This document shows positions 8,044 through 13,758 of a DNA stretch of 20,176 bases, piece by piece. The notes under the pieces were generated by a model. That model was not told the origin of the DNA. It ran no database searches and was given only the letters and a program-made list of their open reading frames with translations. The position numbers and the translations under genes are program-made. This DNA is from DATFYI01 sp035315125 (GTDB lineage: Bacteria; Chloroflexota; Anaerolineae; Anaerolineales; Anaerolineaceae): positions 1-20,176 of the forward strand of contig DATFYI010000231.1 of the NCBI GenBank assembly GCA_035315125.1. Reading direction: 5' to 3'. Every line of letters begins with the position of its first letter. Position 1 is the first letter of the stretch.

Positions 8044-9366
8044 ATGAAAACTGCTGTAAAAGCAAGATCCTTTGTGATGGTTTGCGTGGTGACAGTATGG
8101 CTGGTGAGCAGTTTATCCTGCGGCTTGCCCCTCAGCGGGCCCGCTCCAACCGCCGACTCGCCCACCGCGACCCGGACGCAAGCAGGCGAGAGCCATGCAA
8201 CGCCGAAGGTGAGTGCGACGCAGGCGCCCACGGCAACGAGTGCCGCTTCGACAAGCGAAGCTGCCGTCGCAGCCACGGAAAGCGCGACCGCGACCCTGGC
8301 GCCCACGCGGCCGTCCCAGCCGGTGGTGGTGGCCAGCTATTGTGACCTGGCAGACTGCAGCCAGTACACCTACCCTGGAGATGAGTCGAATGGAATCCGG
8401 GGGGGAACCGGAGGGATCATGCTGGCTATCCCGGGGCAGATCTGGATCGCCAACGATTTTGTGGGCATCCAGCAGTGGGACCCGCAGACGGGCAAGCTGG
8501 TCAAAACCATTGCCAACACCGTTGAAAATTATTTTTCGGATATCAAGTATGACGGCCAGCAGGTCTGGGTGTATGCCCTGGTTTTAAAACAAACTTCAGC
8601 CAACAGCGAATACACCGGGGTTTTGTATGCCATCGACCCACTCCAGGGTGAGCTGGTTAAAAAAATTGACATTCCCAATGAAAAAAAGGAAACCATCTCA
8701 AATAATGATGCCATTGGTTTCCCCTACATCGGCGTTTCCCCGGGTAAAGTGTGGGACAAAGACAGGCTGATTGATACCCGCACCTTTGAGGCGACCGTCA
8801 TGCCGTGGAATTTTATGTTTGGTACGCCAATTTTTGCTTATGATGGGCAGGGTATGATGTGGGTCGAGGGAGATGTCCCTCCGGGTGCCACTCAAACCAT
8901 CTGGATTTATGATGTTAATGATCCAACAAAACCCCTGGGCAAGAACGGAACGGCGGGGCTTACCTCCAATCCTGATTTAACCGATCACCATAACCTGATT
9001 ATGGCTGGCGGGAAGATGTGGGCAACCGCAAGGTATTGGAAAAAAGTCGCGGATCAAACGTCCTACTGGGAATTACTGGCCTATGACATCCATCCCAGCG
9101 ATAAGCCGCTGTTCAAGACGGATATCTCGAAGGAAATGACGGGAAGAAATGGCGGCGAAATCCTGGCCGCCGACAACCACGCCATCTGGCTGGCACCCAA
9201 CGGCCAGGACGGGAAAGTGTATTATTACGACCAGGCCAACGGCCAACTGCTGGGCAGCCTGCATGTGGGCGCCTTGATCTTCAGCATGTCATTTGATGGG
9301 CAAAATTTATGGGTCATGGATGATGAACACGGCCTGGAAAAAATCGCTCTGCCCTGGGCGCCATAA
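8044..9366 (+). CDS. Lipoprotein with beta-propeller-like domain (passenger gene 3)
   Basis: The predicted lipoprotein is 440 aa. The signal peptide ends in SLSC with Cys26 as the anchor. Residues about 30-95 are a low-complexity Thr/Ala/Ser/Pro stalk. The rest consists of repeated units such as 'QIWIANDFVGIQQWDPQTGKLVKTI', 'QVWVYALV', 'GVLYAIDPLQGELVKKI', 'MWVEGD', 'AIWLAPNGQDGKVYYYDQANGQLLGSL' and 'NLWVMDD'. These resemble PQQ/NHL-type beta-propeller blades, about six or seven of them. GGGAG lies 7 nt before the ATG. The gap from the previous gene is only 35 bp, so the three passenger genes probably form one operon. A sensing or scaffold role at the cell surface is possible, but nothing in the sequence identifies a ligand. 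Confidence 0.82.
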   Translation: MKTAVKARSFVMVCVVTVWLVSSLSCGLPLSGPAPTADSPTATRTQAGESHATPKVSATQAPTATSAASTSEAAVAATESATATLAPTRPSQPVVVASYCDLADCSQYTYPGDESNGIRGGTGGIMLAIPGQIWIANDFVGIQQWDPQTGKLVKTIANTVENYFSDIKYDGQQVWVYALVLKQTSANSEYTGVLYAIDPLQGELVKKIDIPNEKKETISNNDAIGFPYIGVSPGKVWDKDRLIDTRTFEATVMPWNFMFGTPIFAYDGQGMMWVEGDVPPGATQTIWIYDVNDPTKPLGKNGTAGLTSNPDLTDHHNLIMAGGKMWATARYWKKVADQTSYWELLAYDIHPSDKPLFKTDISKEMTGRNGGEILAADNHAIWLAPNGQDGKVYYYDQANGQLLGSLHVGALIFSMSFDGQNLWVMDDEHGLEKIALPWAP

Positions 9367-9491
9367 GGTTAGGGCCGGAAATTCAGAATATTGAGTGCCA
9401 AAAAACTCCGGGTGGAGCAAAACCCTTCTATGATCGTCATATAATAATGACTGTAAATGGTGAACAAATTTGAGCTTGATCCAGGTTTTCA

Positions 9492-9512
9492 AAATCTTTT
9501 TCTGAAAAGCTA
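9492..9512 (-). repeat. Right terminal inverted repeat of the IS630-type element
   Basis: Exact reverse complement of 4909-4929. The TA at 9513-9514 is the second copy of the target duplication. Including the TA and one chance flanking base, the symmetry is 24 bp. The repeat lies 126 bp beyond the stop codon of the last passenger gene. Confidence 0.95.
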
Positions 9513-9514
9513 TA

Positions 9515-9716
9515 GGCTATATCTACACCCGCCTGAACAATCCAAACCTGGAGCAAGTCACCGCCAATATCGCCGCGCTGGAAGGGTTGGATTTGATGCG
9601 GGCCCAACCCGAACCAAGTCGAGGCAGGCCAGGTGCTGTCTTCCGGCATGGCAGCCATCACAACTGCCATCCTGGCGCGGGTCAGAGGCGGACCTAACCC
9701 TGTTTTAATCTATTGA
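9515..9716 (+). pseudogene. Internal fragment of the interrupted Cys/Met PLP-enzyme gene, frameshifted and truncated
   Basis: In the frame continued from codon 54 the sequence reads GYIYTRLNNPNLEQVTANIAALEG (shown in pieces: GYIYTRLNN, then PNLEQVTANIAALEG), typical of the PLP-enzyme family. Around 9614-9618 the homology jumps one frame to VEAGQVLSSGMAAITTAILARVRGG, the family's SGMAAI segment. A frameshift therefore lies near 9605-9620. The family match then ends at about 9690, and the shifted frame stops at 9716. The catalytic lysine half of the gene is gone. Its end abuts the riboflavin-transporter promoter (-35 box at 9713), which suggests a deletion joined the two. Confidence 0.85.
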
Positions 9717-9741
9717 CAGCGCCCTGGATGCTGGATATACT
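9713..9741 (+). promoter_or_regulatory. Sigma-70-type promoter for the riboswitch-controlled transporter operon
   Basis: TTGACA (9713-9718), a 17-bp spacer and TATACT (9736-9741). Transcription should start near 9748, about 10 nt before the FMN riboswitch. This is a near-consensus housekeeping promoter. Confidence 0.85.
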
Positions 9742-9756
9742 AAATGAAATTGAATA

Positions 9757-9882
9757 ATTCCTTCGGGGCAGGGTGCGGGAGCTTCTCCCAATTCCCGATC
9801 GGTGGTGATAACCCACGAGCGCTTCCAGGCGCATGATCCGGTGAAACTCCGGGGTCGACGGTAAAGTCCGGAAAAAAGAAGG
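9757..9882 (+). ncRNA. FMN riboswitch (RFN element)
   Basis: Binds flavin mononucleotide in the nascent RNA. The conserved blocks are present in order: CGGGGCAGGG (9764-9773), AATTCCCGATCGG, GGTGATAACCCACGAGC (9803-9820 region), GCATGATCCGGTGAAACTCCGG (split here into GCATGATCCGG and TGAAACTCCGG), and GGTCGACGGTAAAGTCCGGA. The closing stem P1 pairs CCTTC (9760-9764) with GAAGG (9878-9882). The second stem carries an extra small hairpin, GGGAG-CTT-CTCCC. A perfect intrinsic terminator follows 35 nt later, so regulation is probably by transcription termination when FMN is bound. The genes it controls encode an ABC importer. Confidence 0.95.
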
Positions 9883-9917
9883 TTTGTGCTGCAGAAATCT
9901 TAAGCAGTGTGTATTGC

Positions 9918-9946
9918 CCCGAAAACTAATTGTTTTCGGGTTTTTT
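9918..9946 (+). terminator. Intrinsic terminator of the FMN riboswitch
   Basis: CCCGAAAAC (9918-9926) pairs perfectly with GTTTTCGGG (9932-9940) around a 5-nt loop and is followed by six T. Lying between the aptamer and the first transporter gene, it is the expression platform: termination is expected when FMN is bound. The antiterminator partner was not worked out. Confidence 0.92.
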
Positions 9947-10044
9947 GTTGATCGAAATGGAGCGCGCAAACTCTCTGCCCTGAAGAGTAAATTCTGCAGG
10001 GCATGATTTAATTAAAACCATACTGGTTAAAAAGAAGGCATCTT

Positions 10045-10854
10045 ATGGAATTCAGCATTGGGCATGGCATAAAACCGGCCGCCTCACAACTCATAAAAAA
10101 GCATGGACAATGGCTGTTGCCATTCACAATTCTTTTTATTATTGCAATTTGGGAAGCGATCATCCGTTGGGGCAGGCTACCTGCTTTTATTCTGCCGCCG
10201 CCGGAGCTGGTGCTGCAACGCTTGAGCCAATCGATTCTGGATGGCAGCCTGCTGCGCAACGCGGCGGACACTTTATTGGAGGTAGTGCTGGGGTTGTTAT
10301 TGGGCAGCAGTTCAGCTTCGGTGCTGGGCTATTTGCTGGCCAAGTCGCCCACTCTTGAACGGATCCTTTCTCCTTATCTGGTTGCCAGCCAGGCCATCCC
10401 AATCGTAGCTATAGCGCCGCTGCTGGTGATCTGGTTTGGACCCGGAATGATTTCGAAGGTCTTAGTCTGCGCCCTGATTGTGTTCTTTCCGATACTGGTC
10501 AACACGCTGATGGGATTGAAAGCCGTTCCCGAAAACCTGAACGACTTGATGCACAGCCTGGACGCCAGCCCATCTCAAATGTTGCGCTACCTGGAAATCC
10601 CGGCTGCCCTGCCGGTTTTCCTGGGCGGTCTGCGCATCGGCGCCACCCTTTCGGTGATGGGAGCAGTGGTAGGTGAATTTGTAGGCGCCGACCGCGGCCT
10701 GGGCTTCCTGATTAACGTGGCGCGCGGCCAGTACGATACGGCTATGGTTTTTGTGGCGATTTTCACGTTGATTGCCATGGCCTTAATGTTGTACGGATTG
10801 GTGGTTTTATTGGAACAGAGATTGTTGTCATGGCAACGAGACAACCACAAATAA
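10045..10854 (+). CDS. ribX: ABC transporter permease, probable riboflavin importer subunit
   Basis: Membrane channel subunit of an ABC importer, 269 aa, with about six transmembrane helices. The binding-protein-dependent permease loop (EAA-like) is seen at LMHSLDASPSQMLRYLEIPAALPVFLGGLRIGATLSV (in pieces: LDASPSQMLRYLEIPAALP, then GGLRIGATLSVMGAVVGEF), as in the SsuC/ThiX group. The ATG at 10045 has GAAGG about 6 nt upstream. It is the first gene after an FMN riboswitch, followed by an NMT1/THI5-like binding protein and an ATPase. This is the arrangement described for RibXY riboflavin uptake in Chloroflexi, so riboflavin is the inferred substrate. On sequence alone a thiamine-precursor or sulfonate importer would be possible; the FMN riboswitch argues against that. 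Confidence 0.85.
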   Translation: MEFSIGHGIKPAASQLIKKHGQWLLPFTILFIIAIWEAIIRWGRLPAFILPPPELVLQRLSQSILDGSLLRNAADTLLEVVLGLLLGSSSASVLGYLLAKSPTLERILSPYLVASQAIPIVAIAPLLVIWFGPGMISKVLVCALIVFFPILVNTLMGLKAVPENLNDLMHSLDASPSQMLRYLEIPAALPVFLGGLRIGATLSVMGAVVGEFVGADRGLGFLINVARGQYDTAMVFVAIFTLIAMALMLYGLVVLLEQRLLSWQRDNHK

Positions 10855-10883
10855 GCCTGCTTAGAAAGAGTCATCGCAAGAAC

Positions 10884-11897
10884 ATGCTTAAATCAAAATT
10901 ATCGATCAGCGCTCTTATCCTGATGCTGCTAGCGGTAGCCTGCTCGCCGGCCACTCCAACCGCCCAGTCTACGCCAACAACCCTGGCAACTTCGGCGCTG
11001 GCAGCAATTCGCCTACCGGTGGGTTATATTCCGGACGTCCAATTTGCCCCCCTGTATGTAGCCATGCAAAAGGGCTATTTCCAGCAAGAAGGCATTAACC
11101 TGACCATGGACTATAACACGGAGACCGATGCCGTAGCGCTGGTAGGCGCTAACAAACTGCAATTCGCGATTGCTTCGGGCGAGCAAGTACTGCTGGGACG
11201 GGCGCAAGGTCTGCCGGTCGTCTATGTAGCCGGCTGGTTCCAGCAATACCCGGTTGGCGTTGCCAGCAGCACCAGCCTGGGCATACAAAAACCGGCCGAT
11301 CTCAAAGGCAAGAAAATTGGCATCCCTCTCTTATCCGGAGCCAGCTATATCGGTCTGCGGGCCTTGCTGGATGCGGGCGGTCTCAAAGAGAGCGACGTGA
11401 CGCTGGATGTAATCGGTTTCAACCAGGTGCAGGCGCTGGCGGCCGGTCAGGAACAAGCCATTGTGGTGTATGACAACAATGAACCTATCCAATTAAAGTC
11501 GAAGGGCTATGCTGTGAACGTCTTACGGGTAGGTGATTATTTACAACTGGTCGGCAACGGGCTGATTACCAATGAGACGGCCTTGAAAGAACACCCTGAG
11601 CTGGTGAGGAGCATGGTCAAAGCGCTGCTGGAAGGGATCAGCTATACCATGGCCCATCCAGTTGAGGCTTACAGCATCAGCACCCAATATGTCGAGAACC
11701 TGGCAAAGGCAGACACAAGCGTGCAAAAACAAATTCTGGCTACCTCGATAGATTTATGGAAGACGAATCAGTTAGGATACACCGATCCAAAAGCCTGGTC
11801 GAACATGCAGGACATTCTGTTAAAAATGGGCCTGCTCAAACAGCCTCTGGATCTGACCAGGGCTTTTTCGAATGAATACCTGCCACAGCAGCCCTAG
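10884..11897 (+). CDS. ribY: NMT1/THI5-like substrate-binding lipoprotein, probable riboflavin-binding
   Basis: Extracellular binding subunit of the importer, 337 aa. The lipoprotein signal MLKSKLSISALILMLLAVAC gives Cys20. The mature protein has the NMT1/THI5/SsuA pattern: LPVGYIPDVQFAPLYVAMQKGYFQQEGI, then 'LVGANKLQFAIASGEQVLLGRAQGLPVVYV' and 'LKGKKIGIPLLSGASYIGLRALL' (quoted in short blocks below 20: VQFAPLYVAMQKGYF; LKGKKIGIPLLSG). The start at 10884 was chosen because it begins the signal peptide. An upstream ATG at 10830, overlapping the permease gene by 25 bp, is open in frame and would add 18 residues in front of the signal sequence. It is co-transcribed with the permease and ATPase. 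Substrate assignment is from the riboswitch and the family context. Confidence 0.83.
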   Translation: MLKSKLSISALILMLLAVACSPATPTAQSTPTTLATSALAAIRLPVGYIPDVQFAPLYVAMQKGYFQQEGINLTMDYNTETDAVALVGANKLQFAIASGEQVLLGRAQGLPVVYVAGWFQQYPVGVASSTSLGIQKPADLKGKKIGIPLLSGASYIGLRALLDAGGLKESDVTLDVIGFNQVQALAAGQEQAIVVYDNNEPIQLKSKGYAVNVLRVGDYLQLVGNGLITNETALKEHPELVRSMVKALLEGISYTMAHPVEAYSISTQYVENLAKADTSVQKQILATSIDLWKTNQLGYTDPKAWSNMQDILLKMGLLKQPLDLTRAFSNEYLPQQP

Positions 11898-11915
11898 TCA
11901 AGAGTGAGATAAAGC

Positions 11916-12683
11916 ATGGACTTTGAAGATAAAAAACCGGTATTGCAGGTGCATAACCTTTGCCTGACCTATCCCAATGGGAATGGCGGCTTGCGGGTGC
12001 TTCAAGGTATAAACTTTTCTGTAGCCAGGCAGGAATTTGTGTGTGTGCTGGGACCTTCTGGCAGCGGGAAAACCAGCCTGCTGCGCATTTTGGCAGGACT
12101 GCTCCAGCCCACTCGCGGAGAGGTAATATTCTGCCAACCGGATGAATCGCGCCCGCAGCCGTGTATCGGCTTTGTGTTCCAGTCGGCCAATCTGATGCCT
12201 TGGCGCAGCGTATTGGGAAATATCACCCTGCCACTCGAGCTGCAAGGTCTCAAACCGGCCGAAGCGCGACCAAAGGCCGAAGAGCTGATCACACTGGTGG
12301 GTTTGCAGGGTTTTGAAGATGCCTGGCCGCGCGACCTATCCGGCGGGATGGCCCAGCGGGTAGCGCTGGCGCGGGCTTTGATCCAGGAGCCGGATCTACT
12401 GCTCTTGGATGAGCCATTTGGGTCACTGGATGCGCTGACGCGCGAACGCATGGGGGATGAGCTGCTCAATATTTGGCAGGCCCACCGCACCACCGTCTTG
12501 ATGGTGACCCATTCAATCTCGGAAGCGTTGATGCTATCGGACCGGGTGCTGGTTCTAACCCCGCGTCCCGCCCAAATTTGCCTGGATCTGACAGTAGATC
12601 TGGTGCGCCCACGCCAGGCTGAAATCCGCTATACTGCTCATTTTGGAGAACTGTCCCAGCGTCTACGTGCTGCAATCACTTAG
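11916..12683 (+). CDS. ABC transporter ATPase of the riboflavin-type importer
   Basis: Cytoplasmic energy-coupling subunit, 255 aa, of the SsuB/TauB/ThiZ type. All motifs are intact: Walker A GPSGSGKT (46-53), Q-loop Gln89 (VFQS), signature LSGGM (141-145), Walker B LLLLDEP (161-167) and switch His199 (VTHS). The start lies 18 bp after the binding-protein stop, with GAGTGAG as a moderate ribosome binding site. It is the third gene of the riboswitch-controlled unit. Its stop codon overlaps that of holB on the other strand, so the two transcripts must run into each other; no terminator is visible between them. Confidence 0.92.
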   Translation: MDFEDKKPVLQVHNLCLTYPNGNGGLRVLQGINFSVARQEFVCVLGPSGSGKTSLLRILAGLLQPTRGEVIFCQPDESRPQPCIGFVFQSANLMPWRSVLGNITLPLELQGLKPAEARPKAEELITLVGLQGFEDAWPRDLSGGMAQRVALARALIQEPDLLLLDEPFGSLDALTRERMGDELLNIWQAHRTTVLMVTHSISEALMLSDRVLVLTPRPAQICLDLTVDLVRPRQAEIRYTAHFGELSQRLRAAIT

Positions 12684-13693
12684 CCCAGGCGTGGCCAATC
12701 CAGCAGCAGCACTTCGAGTAACAGTTGTGGGTTGACATTGCTTTCCAATAGCGAGAGACTATTTTCTAGCGCCAGTGTACAGGAACGCACCCCATTGAAA
12801 TCCAGAATTGCCGCCAGGCGCTTGATTTCGTTTTCGCGATCCAGATTGACCAGCGGGACTGCCGAACCGGCCGTGTAAAGTAAGATATCCCGCCAATACG
12901 AAAGCCAGACCTGCAGGATCTGGCGCAAAGTTTGCCTCGACTTGCCTAAGTCTCGCTCACGCCGGGGAAATTGCTTCTCGGCAAAAGCAAAACGGACACG
13001 GCGAGAGGCATGTAGCAACTCCTGCAGGGCATCTAACCAAATGCGGCGCTGCTCCAGGCTGGCCGGATCGTTGTGCAGATGCAAGGCATAGCCAGTTCTA
13101 CCGGAGGAAATGTGCGCCAGGAGGTTGGACTCTGCAACCGGAAAACCCCAGTGGTTTTGCAAGGCTACCGCCAGCGTTTCTATGCTGGCAGGGCGCAGTC
13201 GCAGGATTTCACAACGGGAAACGATGGTTGGCAGCAAGTTCTCAGCCGAATCGGACGTTAACAACAGGATGACCTTTTCGGGAGCTTCTTCAAGGGTTTT
13301 TAAGAGTGCATTTTGGGCATTAGCATTGGCGTCTTCGAAATTCAGCAGTAATGCCAGGCGGTAGCGGGCCTGGTAGGGTGAAAGGGAAAGGCTGTGCTGC
13401 AAGGCTCGAATCTGGTCGATTTTGAGGGCGCCGCCCTCATTTTCCGCCTGCACCACCGCAAGATCGGGATGCTGCATCTGCTCGATCTGCTGGCAGGTGC
13501 GGCAGGTACCGCAAGGCAGTCCTGGGCCGGGGGATTGGGTACAGTTCAGTGCCTGAGCGAAACGCAGCGCCAGCGTCCGGCGACCTACGCCGGACGGACC
13601 GGTGAAAAGATAGGCGTGGCGCACCTGCTGATGCACAATGTGTTGTTGGAGCATTTGCGCAGCCCATTCGTGTCCGAGAACTCCCCATTCCAT
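12680..13693 (-). CDS. holB: DNA polymerase III delta' subunit (clamp-loader subunit)
   Basis: Part of the clamp loader that places the sliding clamp on DNA. The predicted protein is 337 aa. The AAA+ core begins with MEWGVLGHEWA and HAYLFTGPSGVGRRT (32-40). This Walker A has Arg instead of the usual Lys, consistent with delta' being a poor or non-hydrolysing member. A four-cysteine zinc module is seen at Cys51, Cys61, Cys64 and Cys67. LLTSDSAENLLPTIVSRCE (about 144-162) carries the SRC arginine-finger motif. The ATG at 13693 was preferred to an upstream frame start at 13759 because the latter overlaps the divergent helicase gene and because an extended -10 box sits 7 bp upstream. It ends at the transporter ATPase gene with overlapping stops. 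Confidence 0.9.
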   Translation of the reverse strand: MEWGVLGHEWAAQMLQQHIVHQQVRHAYLFTGPSGVGRRTLALRFAQALNCTQSPGPGLPCGTCRTCQQIEQMQHPDLAVVQAENEGGALKIDQIRALQHSLSLSPYQARYRLALLLNFEDANANAQNALLKTLEEAPEKVILLLTSDSAENLLPTIVSRCEILRLRPASIETLAVALQNHWGFPVAESNLLAHISSGRTGYALHLHNDPASLEQRRIWLDALQELLHASRRVRFAFAEKQFPRRERDLGKSRQTLRQILQVWLSYWRDILLYTAGSAVPLVNLDRENEIKRLAAILDFNGVRSCTLALENSLSLLESNVNPQLLLEVLLLDWPRLG

Positions 13694-13700
13694 AGCCAGG

Positions 13701-13709
13701 ATTGTAGCA
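13701..13709 (-). promoter_or_regulatory. Extended -10 promoter of holB
   Basis: On the minus strand TGC-TACAAT ends at 13701, only 7 nt before the ATG at 13693. The predicted transcription start is then at about the A of the start codon. No good -35 box is present, as is usual for extended -10 promoters. No ribosome binding site is visible, so this suggests a leaderless mRNA. Confidence 0.65.
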
Positions 13710-13721
13710 TAAGATGTCACA

Positions 13722-13750
13722 TTGACACCCCCTTTGCCAGACGGTAAAAT
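13722..13750 (+). promoter_or_regulatory. Sigma-70-type promoter of pcrA
   Basis: TTGACA (13722-13727), 17-bp spacer, TAAAAT (13745-13750). Expected start of transcription is near 13757, two bases before the ATG at 13759. No ribosome binding site exists in between, so the mRNA is probably leaderless. Confidence 0.85.
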
Positions 13751-13758
13751 CAAACCCA

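Larger units (their letters stand above)
4909..9512. mobile_element. IS630-type element with three passenger genes (4.6 kb)
   Basis: The ends are perfect 21-bp inverted repeats (4909-4929 and 9492-9512, both reading TAGCTTTTCAG inward). They are flanked by the TA dinucleotide at 4907-4908 and 9513-9514, the target duplication expected of IS630/Tc1-mariner transposition. Removing the element and one TA restores the reading frame of the PLP-enzyme gene, which proves that the whole 4,604 bp lies within one target site. A plain IS630 element is about 1.1-1.3 kb. Here the transposase occupies only the left 1.1 kb, and three genes for exported proteins (6414-9366) face the other way. No second copy of the repeat was seen near 6060-6400 where a normal right end should be. 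The passengers are therefore either true cargo or were added inside the element after insertion. Confidence 0.9.

Noticed and set aside
9395..9450. TATAAT at 9440-9445 and CTCC/GGAG hairpin as promoter and terminator at the right end of the element
   Set aside because: No matching -35 box, and the stem is only 4 bp; too weak to list.
9457..9708. Plus-strand 83-codon frame running across the right end of the element
   Set aside because: It crosses the terminal repeat and reads the PLP-enzyme fragment out of its homologous frame for most of its length.
10830..10883. Earlier ATG for the binding lipoprotein
   Set aside because: It would put 18 polar and basic residues before an otherwise ideal lipoprotein signal; kept as an alternative only.
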